In this document: positions 11,613-23,296 of the stretch, piece by piece | Numbering within the stretch: the stretch's first letter is position 1 | How the letters are laid out: the number at the start of each line of letters is the position of its first letter | NCBI GenBank assembly: GCA_013397865.1 | Contig: VZTI01003894.1 | Span: 1-64,000 of the forward strand | Direction: 5' to 3' | DNA from: Struthidea cinerea | Lineage: Eukaryota > Chordata > Aves > Passeriformes > Corcoracidae | DNA length: 64,000 bases | Made by a program: the position numbers and the translations under genes | The notes under the pieces: generated by a model | Told to the model about the DNA's origin: nothing | The model's input: the letters and a program-made list of their open reading frames with translations, nothing else | The model's database searches: none

Positions 11613-14600
11613 CATCACAGGGACTTAGTAGTATGTATCATACCCTTTTTTGTTTGGCATTCTTTCTTCACTCTTTTAATAGCCACTTAATTTCATCTCG
11701 CAGATATAAAGCTACAAACATTGCAATAATATCTAATATAATCTGAGAGTGTTCAGCAAAGAAACAGAGCTCTCACAGTGTGATTCTTTCTCTCATAAAA
11801 CTGAAACTTAGTCTAGATTTGTACACTTCTTTTTAAATGAAAATTTCACTGACATAAAACAGATGTAGTCCAAAATAAGGTAGTTCCATACAGCAACACT
11901 GCATATTATGAAGATAATGGCATTCATTTCTGTGAGGATATTAGGAAAGTAATACCATGACTCTCAACTCAAACTATCCATACATCTATGTTTCTTCCCA
12001 GCTTCCTAGTTGAGCTGTGCTATTATGGGCATATAGAATGAAAAGTGGATAAGGATCTGTTCATATTAAACTACTACATCTAAAAACAAATGCAGGGGTT
12101 AAAAAGCATATCAATGAAAGCATTTAAAGTAACTATATATATGATGGGGACAAAGCAGCAATTTTAATTTGGGGGAAATCAAAGTGTGGAATAAGATGCA
12201 GAAGCGGAAGAGAACATAACTTTAGTAACACATTTTCTTCAGGATTGTGACTAATGATACTGTGTTTCAGCTATTTGCCTTCAGGTGTCTACTGCTTTTG
12301 GCAGCTGTAAAGGGGAGTAAGAGAAACAGGCTGACAAATGCATTCTGAGACCTGTCTATATTAATCAGCTGATGTTCTAATAAGATTTTATGCTTCTAAA
12401 ATGCTTGAAATCACTCTTATCTCACAGAATTAAAATAGTTTATGAAGATAATTCTTAAATGCAATCAAGCACAATGTGGTTTAAATTAATCCGGGGTATA
12501 ATTTTGTCCATGTTAGCATCTCTATAAAAGGAGAAAAAAAGAAGCCTTTAAGTATTCTAAATATTAATTCCTTTAGAATTCATCTTATATTTGGTAAGAC
12601 CAGGCCCAAATCTACTTTGTATGAATCTAGTTCTTCATTATATTTATTAACCACACTATAGTAATTTTAGAGAAAATATTAATCTCATAAAAGATATTTT
12701 TTCTCAATATATAGGCTGACAAAGCCATATGTATAGTCTGACTATTACAATAAAACACACCAGAAACCTTTTCCCTTTGTTTTGAAGACACAGATGGCAC
12801 CTTTATTTTTTTTTCAATATTTGGATTGTGGGTCCTCATTTGGTCATTAATACTTCAGCCAGCTTTTAAAACATGTAGCGAAGGTGTTCCTTTTCATGAT
12901 GCAACTCATATTGTGTTCCTTGAGAAACACAAATTAAGTCTTCTAAAATATACTCTATAAAGACTGATCTATTTGAAATTAATTCATACTAATATCAATA
13001 TTTAATTTCCATGTGGCTTATGGAATATTAAATTTTGCACACACATATAAGTACAGCGGCCAGTATTTCTTTGGCAGTCTTTATTTTCCAGTCTTTCATT
13101 TAATTTATAAATTGAAAACGTAAGTGAGGTGAAGGAAGGGGTTTGTTTTTGGTGAGTACTTTACCTGATGCCATGGAAATCAATATTTTATTCTCACTGA
13201 CTCCATTTACATATATCTAGTAATAGACAAGTTCACTATCCATGGGCCTAGCCTTAGGTCAAAAATTACTCATGAATGTTCAAATGAATCTGGTCAGTTA
13301 TGTATTACTGTACAAAAATACAGCTCTAAAATGAGCTCAATTACATTGATATACCTAGAATTTTTTATGGGAACAAACTGTACTAGGCTAAGATACTCTA
13401 AAGTTGCTGTTGCAATGTAGAATTAGTGGGTCTTCACATTTAGTATTATGCAATATTATCTCAAAGTAAAGGTCTCAATGTGTAAGAGATGTATTGTTCT
13501 AGATGCATATGTGAATTGGCTTCACATGCTTTCATGCTCAGATCTACAAAAAAATTTAAATATCTTCTGACACTCACAGGGGATTAGAAGACTGCTTTAT
13601 TATGTATTTTTAGTAGATATCACAGTGGCTTCCTAACAGTCTCTAACAGTTTAGATCTAATCATAAACATATTTTGATATTTAATTTCAAAATATGGTGG
13701 ATTTTTGAGTGTGTATCTGCCTTACTCAAGAAACAAGGGACCATGCTCTTCTCTTAAAAGCTTTCTTCACAGCTTCATGGCACAAATCGTGGATGGGGAT
13801 CTCTTTGTTCCCACTGACTTGCATGTGAAGAATGCAACAGAACTGAACCAGGAAATAGATATGTTGGTAATAAATAAATATTGTTACCATTAATAATGTT
13901 ACAAAAAACCCCATGTATATGCTGCTTTGTACAATAAGAAGGACAAACTTAAACCTGGAAAATCATTACATACAAAACTGTCTGTGTGTTTTTTCTTCTT
14001 TCTTTTTTTATTTGCACTGTCTTCCCACATATATCAGCAACATCTGCACAGGATTTCCAGAAAATCTACTTTTTGTTGTTGTTGTCACGACCTCAGAAAC
14101 TTTATTAATCTGTTAAAAGGAGTAACAATCTATTCTGTGACAGTCTTAAAGCAGTCAAACTAGGAATAATAATCAGTCCTGGAAATAAATTATGACATAC
14201 AATTTTTCTATTCTCCTCCTTCTAAACAAGAATGATAAAGTAGCCTGGTTAGGACAACATGGACACAGGGAAGAAAAAAAACCATTGTGTCAATTTCTTC
14301 TTGTGGTTCTAAGCAATTCTTGTATTTTCCAGTACAAATATGGAGACATCTATGACAACATTATCAAAATGTTTTAAATTGCCAAATCTACTGCTTTTTA
14401 CTTCTAATAGAGTCTTATGACTTTCTTGGGCCCACATATCAATCTTTCAGTTCAGAGAGGGGATTGTTATTTACTTAGACTTTTTTCCAATTATGATAAG
14501 CAGAATGGAAATAATATAGTGCAAGTTTTACACAAAGTCGCATTTTCTGTTGAGTTCATATAATGTAAAAGAGTCACCATAAAGCTTGCAGAATCATTTC

Positions 14601-15361
14601 ACTCTGATATAAATCAGTGGATTTCTGTGTAAAGGTTGTAACTGCACCTACTGTAGCTGGAGCTGTACAGCCTGAAGTGTAAGGTAATGCTACTGCAAAT
14701 AGTGCAGATTTGCATATAATATATACGTAACGAATGACAAGAGAAAAATACTGGGATGATTTGAGAGTCAGATCAGTACATTAACTTGTTCATCAAATAA
14801 AATCTGTTGCAAACACAAAGGAATCTCCAGCACTTTGTATGACATTGTAATTTCATGTTTTTATAATAATGCCTTGTTAAAAGGAACCTGTTTAAACCTG
14901 AGTTATTAATAAAGAGCAATTGCAATCACCCTGGGTTTTGGCATATGTTTTGTAATACTTTTGCCTGAGGAATTTTGTTATGCTTGAATGTTCTATATTA
15001 ATACAAACCATAAATAGAACTGGAAGATATTTCAGAGCTAGAAGAAATAAAATGTTCAAAGAGACAAAATTTTGTTTGTCACTACTTGTTTCTCCATATA
15101 TTGGATGTAGTTTCATAAAACCTAAATACTAGGGAACATTCTCTCTCTCACTGTTACAGATAGGTTGTTTTAAATTATTTTACATATTTTATTTTAAAAA
15201 ATAGACTAGCTATATAAAGTATGCCAAAACCAAATAAATCATTTGGCATTATTTTCCTGATTCTATGCAATGTTCAGAGGTACTTGAAAAATAGGTCTAT
15301 ATTGCAGTGGAAATGGTAAGATAACTCTTTGTCTAGAAACGGATGAAAAGCTTGCTCTTAT
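11613..15361. other. AT-rich unique sequence, no gene seen
   Basis: About 3.7 kb without recognisable repeats or genes. The overlapping short frames near 13705-14377 are open on both strands and have no motif. The minus frame 14892-15116 is likewise unremarkable. I call nothing here. Confidence 0.55.
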
Positions 15362-16433
15362 TTTTTAAAAAGGGAAGAAAAGAGGATCGGTAAATTACTG
15401 ACCTGTCAGCCTTGCCCCTGTGCGTGGGAAGTTAATGGAACAGATCTTCCTAGAACCTGTACTATGGTACATGGAAGGCAGGGAGATGATTTAAGACACC
15501 AGCACGACTTCACCAAGGGCAAGTTATGCCCCACTAATCTGGTGGCCTTCTATAATGGACTGACTACATCAGTGGGCAAGGAAAGGGATGTGCATGTCAT
15601 CCATCTGGCCATCTGTAAGGCTTTCAGCATGGTTCCTCATGATATCCTTATCTCCAAATTGGAGAGACATGGATTTGATGGGTAGACTGTTCAGTGGATA
15701 AAAAATTGGTTGGATGGTCACATCCAGGAGGTAGTGATCAATAGCTCAGTGTCTGGATGGAGACCACTGAAAAGTGGTGTTTTTCATGGGTCTGTATTGG
15801 GACTTCATTAATGCCATAGACAGGAGGATCAACTGCAACCTCAGCAAATTTGCAGAGGACATCAAGCTGAGCAGCGAGCTTCACATGCATGAAGGATGCC
15901 ACACCATCCAAAGGGACCTGTACAAGATCAAGAACTGAATCCATATTAATCTGATGAGGTTCAAAAAGGCCAGGTGAAAGAGATAAAGGCATCTGGTGGC
16001 TTTAGTACAGGCTGTGTGGTAAAGAGATTGAGAGCAAACCTGTGGAGAAGAACCTGGTGGTACGGATGGATGACAAGCTCAATAGGAGCTGGAAATATGC
16101 ACTCCCACCCAAAAAAAACCCCTGCATTCTGGGCTGCATCAAAAGCAGCATGTCAAGCAGGTTGAGGGAGGGGAACAATTATGTTCCTCTATTCTGTTTT
16201 CATGAATCCCTATCTGAAGTACTGTGTTGAGCTCTAGAGTCCTCAGCACAGAAAAGAAGATAGGGACCTATTGGAGGCAGGTCTAGAGGAGGACCACAAA
16301 AATGGTCAGAGGCGTGAAACTCTTATTCTGTCAAGAAAAGCTGAGAGAGTTAGGGTTGCTCAGACTGGAGAACAGAATTATTGGGGAGACTTCATTGCAG
16401 CTTTTCAATATTTAAAGGGGAATTATAAGAAAG
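15362..16433 (+). mobile_element. CR1 LINE, reverse-transcriptase part of ORF2, missing both ends
   Basis: Plus-strand CR1 ORF2 from the palm/finger region to near the C-terminus. Recognisable pieces in order: LTNLV-type 'Gly-Lys-Leu-Cys-Pro-Thr-Asn-Leu-Val-Ala-Phe' at about 15510-15550, then AICKAFSMVPHDILISKLER, then GSVLG at about 15790, then KFAEDIKLS at about 15845-15870, where the catalytic F-A-D-D motif has become F-A-E-D, then LMRF, LGCIKSSM, and LRVAQTGEQ-type tail coding near 16340-16400. A deletion lies between the GSVLG block and the F-A-E-D block, and stops and frameshifts are frequent, so it is dead. Its 3' UTR and octamer repeat are missing: it stops where a minus-strand CR1 begins at 16434. 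Confidence 0.88.
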
Positions 16434-16803
16434 ATCACAGAATCACAGAATCACTTTGTTTGGGAAAGACCTCTAAGATCATCGAGTCCAATCTTTGACT
16501 GATCACCACCTTGTCAACTAGACCATGGCACTAAGTGCCACACCCAGTCATTTCTTGAACACCTCCAGGGATGGTGACTCCACCCCTCCACCCCCCATTC
16601 CCCCCCCCGGGCAGTCAATTATATTGTTCAAAACCTTCTCCACGAAGAAATTCCTCATGTTGTCTAACCTGAACCTCCCCTGGAGCAGCTCAGGGCTATG
16701 TCCTCTAGTCCTGTTGTTAGTTGTCTGGGAGAAGAGCCCAACGCCACCTGGCTACAGGCTCCTCTCAGGAAGTTGTAGATAGCAATAAGGTGGCCCCTGA
16801 GTC
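16434..16803 (-). mobile_element. CR1 LINE 3' end, abutting an opposite CR1
   Basis: It begins with 'tcacagaatcacagaatcac', the reverse complement of CR1 3' octamers, then 'gggaaagacctctaagatca', 'acctccagggatggtgactc', a C-rich interruption near 16580-16610, and 'gttgtagatagcaataaggt', all in the order of a minus-strand CR1 3' region. It is 5'-truncated at about 16803. Its 3' terminus meets the plus-strand CR1 at 16433, giving a convergent pair. Confidence 0.9.
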
Positions 16804-16878
16804 TTTCTGGAAATAACATGGAAAACTGACTATTAAGAGCATTGAACTAAAGGCTTTATATCCAACAGTAAAAGACTG
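16804..16878. other. Short unique spacer
   Basis: Short unassigned spacer. The plus-strand CR1 does not resume here, so the missing 3' part of the 15362-16433 copy is not simply displaced by the inserted element. Confidence 0.5.
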
Positions 16879-17400
16879 TTAGATTGAACATTCCTTTATT
16901 CAGCTCTTGGCCAATGGTGGGGACATACTGGGAATTTATTCACCAGAAACATGTCTAACAAAACAAAGACTTCCAGGGCCTTTATGTGCATTGCAACTTT
17001 CAAGATTTCCATAACCCTGTCCCCAGTCCAGCCCCAGTTCATCATGTCATAAATGCTTTCTCTAATTTTGTCTTGCTGTTTTTTCGTGGAGTAAGACTGC
17101 CATTTAGGGTCCTACTATTGACATAATTTTGGGGGTGGCAGTCAGTGCTTCCTGTCCTCTGGATGAACTTTCAAGCTGGCAACTTCTAGCGCATGCTTGG
17201 TCCAATTCTGCTGAGTCGCAGTTTTTCTATCTTATGGCTTTAATTACTATTATGACATTCTATCTGTCTTTGATTAAAGGATAACTCAAAGCTTATCTAG
17301 CTAAACAACACTTTATTGAATTTGCTGTTCTAGCTAAACAATCACCATTGATGAGTTTTCTGGGGTGTATATGTCTACGGAGTAACTCCATACAGGTGCA
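16879..17400 (-). other. Possible LTR or 3'-UTR-like retroelement segment, unclassified
   Basis: Less AT-rich than its surroundings. Read on the minus strand it has two AATAAA-type poly(A) signals (tttatt on plus near 16893 and 17313), and it ends with 'gaatgttcaatctaaca', which would suit an LTR 3' terminus ending in CA. A direct repeat of 'tctagctaaacaa' occurs near 17296 and 17329. I could not find a matching TG start with a target-site duplication, so the boundaries and class are uncertain. A decayed LTR or the 3' UTR of a retrocopy are both possible. Confidence 0.25.
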
Positions 17401-20400
17401 GTGAGGATACTCCTTAATTTTCTCAGAGTACTTTATCTTGTTCTTCTGAAGCTAAACTAACCACAGTTTTAAACCAAAACCAGCTAAGATAACAAAATAT
17501 AAATTTCCTAACTACAGCAGAGCTCTTTGCAAAATTCAGAGGACCACCAGACTTCTGGCTTAATACAACTCCTTTTCAGCATACTAACAGTACATGTGTC
17601 TCTTCCGTGGAAACATGTCAGAAAGCTGAAGGCAAAGAGGTCAGGGCAGCAGGGAAACTGTGGAAGATGAATTTAAATTTTTTTAGTTATAGCAAAACTT
17701 TCAGTGAACCCAAATGTCCCCTGGTTTACTCAGGTGGAATGTAAGAGTAGTGTCTGAGAAATTATGGAAATTACTGAACCTTAAAACGTTGCAATTGTAG
17801 GTGAAGAGAAGTGATATGTGTTCATCATTGTGGTGAACACAGATGGTAACAGGTTTTGAGGAGTTCATTGGATTGCCAGTGCTTCACAATTTTCAATTAC
17901 ATTATTTTTAACATATCAATTCACATCATGAATTTAACTGAACAGAACATCCTTCATTCTGTTCCTACATCTGTGTGTGTGAGTATTTGTGAATGGTTCA
18001 CGTAGAATAATTAATGAAAATAGCACATCATAGTATTGGCAACATGATAGATCAGGTTTCTTTTGCTTCACATCACAAGAATGGGAAAGAACAAATATGT
18101 CTGTATTCTCATGTGACACAAGCTGGATTGTGCACCTGAAATACTGAGGTACAATATAGGTGATTCTTTCTTATTTTTTTTCCAAATTGTTAATTTTCAC
18201 AGTACTTTGTAAGAATTGCAAAACATTGTCAGATGTGCACAAATTTAACTGCATAAATTAGTCTTAATTTTAACAAATGTTTTGAATGAAAATTGTTGAA
18301 GTCTTGACTTCATGACTGGTAGATTTTTCCTTTCATATTTCTAGAAAATTCCTGTTTCAGTCCAAATTTAGGTAAGTTAAATGCACATACATAAAAATAA
18401 ATCAAAATATTACAAAAAGTCAGTTCTTCTTGGTCAATAGGAAAAAAAAAATTTCCTTCAACCTAAAATATCTGTTTTAGTGTTATTCCTACTCTTTATT
18501 ATCAAGAATTCAACTTCTTAATTTGGGAAGTTAGGGAACTGAAACATTGAAAGTTTTTACATTATTATCTTTTCAAAAATTAAAATTACAGAACCAGACC
18601 AATTTTAATACTCTATTGCTCAGATTTACAGCTTTTCTCCTTTTCTATGCACAGCCTTAATAAATGCCACCCAGATACGCGTTCCTTACCTTTACTAAGA
18701 TTTCCTTTAGCTGAAGTACTTGCTATCATTTAGACGTCTCTTATTAACATGTAGATTAGAATTCCAGCAGCCATATCAAGCCTGAAGTACATTTGTGCAA
18801 ATTTTCTTGTTCAAATTACTTCTCACCTCAGCCACTTCATGTTGGTGTTAACCAACATTTCTATCATAAACAGCAGTAGCTAGAGAGATACATTTCAGAT
18901 GATGGATGAAATATGCTAATACTGAACTTTTTAATTGCTAGATGTTGTTAATTAGTAGATAGATGACGATTAAAAATGTAGCCCAATGACTTAGTGGTAT
19001 TTTATCAGATTTTTGCATATAACTATTAGTAATGGAAAGTTTGTAAAGCAAATTTAAATGGTCCCATTAAAAGGTGATAAATCAAATACACAATGTATGC
19101 TATACTTACAGGGTTAAGAATGATTAATGAAATTCAAGCAAATGCCTGATGCCTTGTTAGATTCTTTATTATTTAGCCATCTGTCTGTTGTAGATACCTC
19201 CTCAAAGACTGGCATCCCCTTAAAGCAAAACATCTTTTCAATGTTCTATACATCCTAGCTATAAATATTTGCAAATATTTGTACATTGAAAAAAAGTGAA
19301 AGGCAACATGGTGGTTGTTATTCTTCTATTAATAAGTAGTGATGCTAGAGGAGATGAAAGTTAAACAAAATAATATCACCTAAGCATGCTTACTATTTTT
19401 AATAAATTGAATTCTCAATCAATTGAATTTTTAATCAATTGATGTTTTTTGCTAGTTTTAAAATAAAATTTGAAAAATGCTGCAATGTCTTTGAACTTTT
19501 TCTTAGTAGTGCTCTAAAATTTTTAATTAATAAGCAGTATTTTTAATTGTAGAAGGAGGAAAACTAGCAGTTAATTGATTCACCGCATTTTTTTTCCACT
19601 TCATTGTATCCTGTTCAAACACTGATTGTGGAGTTGTAGAGTGATATCTACATAGTTGACAAGTTAGACATATGAAGAGCTTGCATGTCTCTGTTGTTAT
19701 TTTGAGGAATTCTGGTTCTTCCCAGATTTCTAGTTCTTATTGCTTTAGTTTTTAGTGCTCAACTGCATTCAGTACTGCAACTAACTAATTTACTCCTTTA
19801 AAATTTGTGCATAGCCTGGAATATGTTATGTCTTTCTCTAAGAGCTGTGACTGTGGGCATTTTGTGCTGAACAATCTCATCCATTAATGGGGCTAAAGAG
19901 CCGTCTTTTCACAGGATAAACAAGACAACATTGTAATATTTGTTTTGATCTGCTCATATTACAGCTTTTGTTCTTATATTTAAGAAACAAAATGCATGAG
20001 CCACAAACCCTACTCTGAATTCCTTACCTTGTCAATTTCAAAGTACTTGGCAAAAAAAAAGCTCTTTAATAATAACAAATAGTTTTGATGCTTCATTATA
20101 AAGTTCTTACACTATACTTCTTTATTTAAAGAATAAAAAAAAACCCAAAACCTATCAAACTTAATCCAACCTTAGCATGATATTTATTTCTAGTTTTCTA
20201 AAATTAATTAGTTTTGAAAATTCTTAATTTCGCCTCCAAAGTTTAACAAAAAAAATAGTCATTTTATCTCAGAATAAGATATTTTACTATTACTCCAGAA
20301 TAAGAGGATGGGGTAATCTTAAACAAATGTGTATAATCTCTTAATCGACTGTCTTTACACATGGCATCACCATTTACAAACCAGGACAACTGAGTTGCAA

Positions 20401-21218
20401 GTTAGGCTAATATAATGTCATCTATGCAGAAAACACAAGATTCATTTGTAGTATTTAAGTACAACATTTTCTTATCAGTGATCACACAGATGAAGTTGTA
20501 GTCTTCATGAAATAAGGATAATTTGCCAATGGTGTCATTAATTATACAAGCTGATTATTAGTATTGCTACAAATAGTCAAAACTAAAACTTTCCAGAAAA
20601 ACACACAAATTTCAACAGCACTGAAAGGCTTACACTCAATTTAGTACTTTCTGACACATTCAGAACATGTTTTTAGGAATGGTTAAAATCCAGTCTTGCA
20701 TTTTTTAGATAAAGAATCTTGATTTTTAACTTTGTATCAACTTTAGATAATTCATTGTCTTTTTCTGGCAACTCCAGTTTATATCAACATAAATGTTTTC
20801 ATATGAGTGTATTTAGGGTTTCCACACCCCAAGTGCACATTTTTTCATTGAGCTTATAGGTTTCTGTTTGGTTGGAATTTTAATATTATTTATTTCCCTG
20901 TTTTTACATAAAGACTTCTCAAGGGACTGTAGGTAATCCTGACTCATAAAAGGAACTCAAAACAAACAAAACCAAAAGCCTTCCTAGTTTAATAAAATCG
21001 TTTTCATACTTAGTTCTGTTAGATATTAGCAGCCCAATATCATTTTTAGGGGAAACTTTGATTAGAACTTAACAGTAGAATGCATAGATTTGAAATCAGT
21101 CTAAAGATCCATCAAATCAAAATACTCATGTCTTTGCTAGCAGGCATCAGTCATATCAGTCATTTTCTTTCAAAAATTTCAGCATAGATACAGTGTAGAA
21201 TAAATATACTACCTATGC
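17401..21218. other. AT-rich unique sequence, no gene seen
   Basis: About 3.8 kb of AT-rich DNA. A short repeated motif (variants of 'caatcaattgaatttttaa') lies near 19410-19445. No gene or named repeat is visible. Confidence 0.55.
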
Positions 21219-21479
21219 TGTTTTGGGGTGGGATAGAGTTGATTTTCTTTACAGTGGCTAGTACTGGGATATGGTTTGGATTTGTGCTGGAAACAGTGTT
21301 GATAACACAGGAATGTTTTTGTTACTGGTGAGCAGGGCTTGCACTGAATCAAGGACTTTTCTGCTTCTCACCCTACCAGTGAGCAGGCTGGAGGTACACA
21401 AGGAGTTAGGAGGGGACACAGCCAGGACAGCTGACCCCAAGTGACCAAAGAGATATTCCAGACCATATGACATGCTCCA

Positions 21480-21487
21480 TATATAAA
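21480..21487 (+). promoter_or_regulatory. LTR TATA box (TATATAAA)
   Basis: TATATAAA followed by 'gctgggggg', at the expected place in U3 of the 21219-21790 LTR and about 180 bp before its poly(A) signal. Confidence 0.65.
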
Positions 21488-21663
21488 GCTGGGGGGAGAA
21501 GAAGGAAGAAAAAGGATATTTGGAGGGACAGCATTTGTCTTCCCAAGTCACAGCTGAGAGAGCCCTTCTCTCCTGGGAATACCTGAACATCTACCCCTCC
21601 ATGGGAAGCAGTGAATTAATTCCTTGCTTTGCTTTGCTTGCGTGTGTTGCTTTTGCCTTACCT

Positions 21664-21669
21664 ATTAAA
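21664..21669 (+). terminator. LTR polyadenylation signal ATTAAA
   Basis: ATTAAA variant in 'acctattaaactgtc', in the R/U5 part of the LTR. Confidence 0.6.
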
Positions 21670-21790
21670 CTGTCTGTATCTCAACCCATGGGTTCTCTCA
21701 CTTTTACTCTTTTGATTCTCTCTCCCATTCCACTGGGATAAAGTCAGTGGCTCTGTGGGGCTTAGTTGCTGGCTGGGTTAAACCATGTCA

Positions 21791-22519
21791 ACTGCACATA
21801 TATATAAATGCTGCTTTAACTAAACAAGTGAGTTAATGACATACATACAGATCATTTTACCACTACTAGGGGTATTGATAATTAAATGAAGACAATTCAT
21901 TCACATCCTCTACCAAAATTTAGTCCTTTTCCTTTACTCTCCAGCTCTTACTAGTCCCCTGATGCTGTTGTTATTTGTTTGATATGCAGAAAACAGTGGT
22001 ACAGAATTGACCAGCTATAGAAACTTTGATAGTGTTATCAGTTACAACCTGTGACACTTCCCTCACCACCTAACATGTATAAGAGCCTCTGAATGACTGA
22101 TACCCTAACTATAAACCGAAAAAAAAAAAAGGGATCTGATACTCACTATGCCCAAACAAGCTTCTCTTTCTACTAAATATGTGATTGTCTAACCCGGCTT
22201 GCATATTTTTTCTTCAGAAAGGAGGACAATGGCAGCAATCCCTTTTTTATTATTACTATGATAACTGTCAACAACCTATCATCTTCCAAGAATAGTTGTT
22301 TCTTCACAAACCCTTAGCTATTCAGTCTGGACTAGAGGGATAGATAGAAAACTTATTTTCAGTTTTCTTTCTGGAGACAGACAAAGGATGATTACAGCTG
22401 CAACATGAGTTTGACATGAATCTGGGGCATTCCTGAAGGATCTTGTGGCTGAAAAATGCCATAGGCTGTTCAGGGACTTGACAATTGCTGAAATATAGAA
22501 AGTTCAGGACAGATCCCCA
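21791..22519. other. AT-rich unique sequence
   Basis: No gene or named repeat recognised. The last 100 bases grade into weak CR1-like similarity. Confidence 0.5.
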
Positions 22520-22987
22520 AGAACTGTGGAGACATGGACATACTGGAGAAATTCCAATTAAGGGACACAGACATGTTTATGAATCTTTCCTATTAGGAAA
22601 AAGAGAGAGAGAGGGAAAAATTCAGCCCGGACAAGAGAAGGGACAGAGGGATTTTTATCAATATATAAATACATGAAGGGAGGGTGAAAAGAGGTGGGGG
22701 ACCCAGGCTGTGGTACCAGAGGCAATGGGCACAACCTGAAGGACTGGAAGATCCCACTGAGTGTCAGGAAATATTTTTCACTTGAGACCATGACTTGAGA
22801 ACTGACACAGAGTGCCCAGAGTGGTGTTGGAGTCTTCCTCCTGGGAGATATAAAAAATCCATATGGATAAAAAAAGCCCATTCTGAGCAACTACCTGGAG
22901 GTGGCTGTGCATTAGTAGAGGTGCACCATACGACCTCCAGGGGTCCAGAAGTCCCTTCCAACCTCAACCATTCTGTTATTCTGTGAA
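22520..22987 (+). mobile_element. CR1 LINE, 3' end
   Basis: Plus-strand CR1 3' region: a decayed ORF2 tail, then 'gggatttttatcaatatata', 'gcaatgggcacaacctgaa', 'tggagtcttcctcctgg', 'agtcccttccaacctcaacc' and the terminal octamers 'attctgttattctgtg'. It carries point changes and small insertions, is 5'-truncated and is not coding. The short open frames on both strands across 22485-22986 are accidental. Confidence 0.9.
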
Positions 22988-23185
22988 CCCTGCTTAGTAT
23001 ATTTTTCTATTTTAACAATGGCCTATTAAAAATTTTGGTAAGAAAATTGCTGCATACAATTTTATGTTTCTTTAACCATGGTTTCACTTTGCCACCTCTT
23101 TTGTAAAAGAGTGATGTGACAGGATGTACTCTTAATGAATCTCTTTTGTTACTGACTGTTTCCTTCTCATCTTTCTGTGACTTAC

Positions 23186-23296
23186 AGGCAGTACTCCTAA
23201 GCTTTTTTGGATACTTCATAAAGTAGAAATAGCCACTGTACAGAATTATCACGGAGAATTCTACAGCAGTAAGAAATCTGCTTATATTAGAAGAAA
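23186..23296 (-). other. Candidate internal exon (unverified)
   Basis: On the minus strand, 'cctgcgtttttag' precedes base 23296 and a perfect 'gtaagt' follows base 23186. The 111 bp between is open (2 bases, 36 codons, 1 base) and encodes a hydrophobic stretch containing FLTAVEFSVIILYSGYFYF followed by basic MKYPKKLR. It starts in phase 1 and ends in phase 1, and the 2261-2388 candidate begins in phase 1, so the two could be spliced together in frame. The product is unrecognised, and a chance pseudo-exon is quite possible. Confidence 0.2.

Larger units (their letters stand above)
21219..21790 (+). mobile_element. Solo LTR of an avian endogenous retrovirus
   Basis: The segment begins TGTTTTGGGGTGGGATAG and ends 'gggttaaaccatgtca', which matches in order a well-known avian LTR type that I recognise from bird genomes ('gtgctggaaacagtgttgat', 'ggaggggacacagcc', a TATA box, a pyrimidine-rich leader, ATTAAA, then 'tgtggggcttagttgctggc'). 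At 572 bp it looks full length. The flanks are tatgc on the left and actgc on the right, so no perfect target-site duplication survives. No internal retroviral sequence is adjacent, hence solo. The open frames on both strands inside it (21258-21590 and 21520-21741) are accidental. Confidence 0.88.

Noticed and set aside
13705..14377. Cluster of short frames on both strands
   Set aside because: No codon bias or motif, and they overlap on both strands.
21258..21741. 110-codon minus frame and 73-codon plus frame
   Set aside because: Inside the 21219-21790 LTR; no protein motif.
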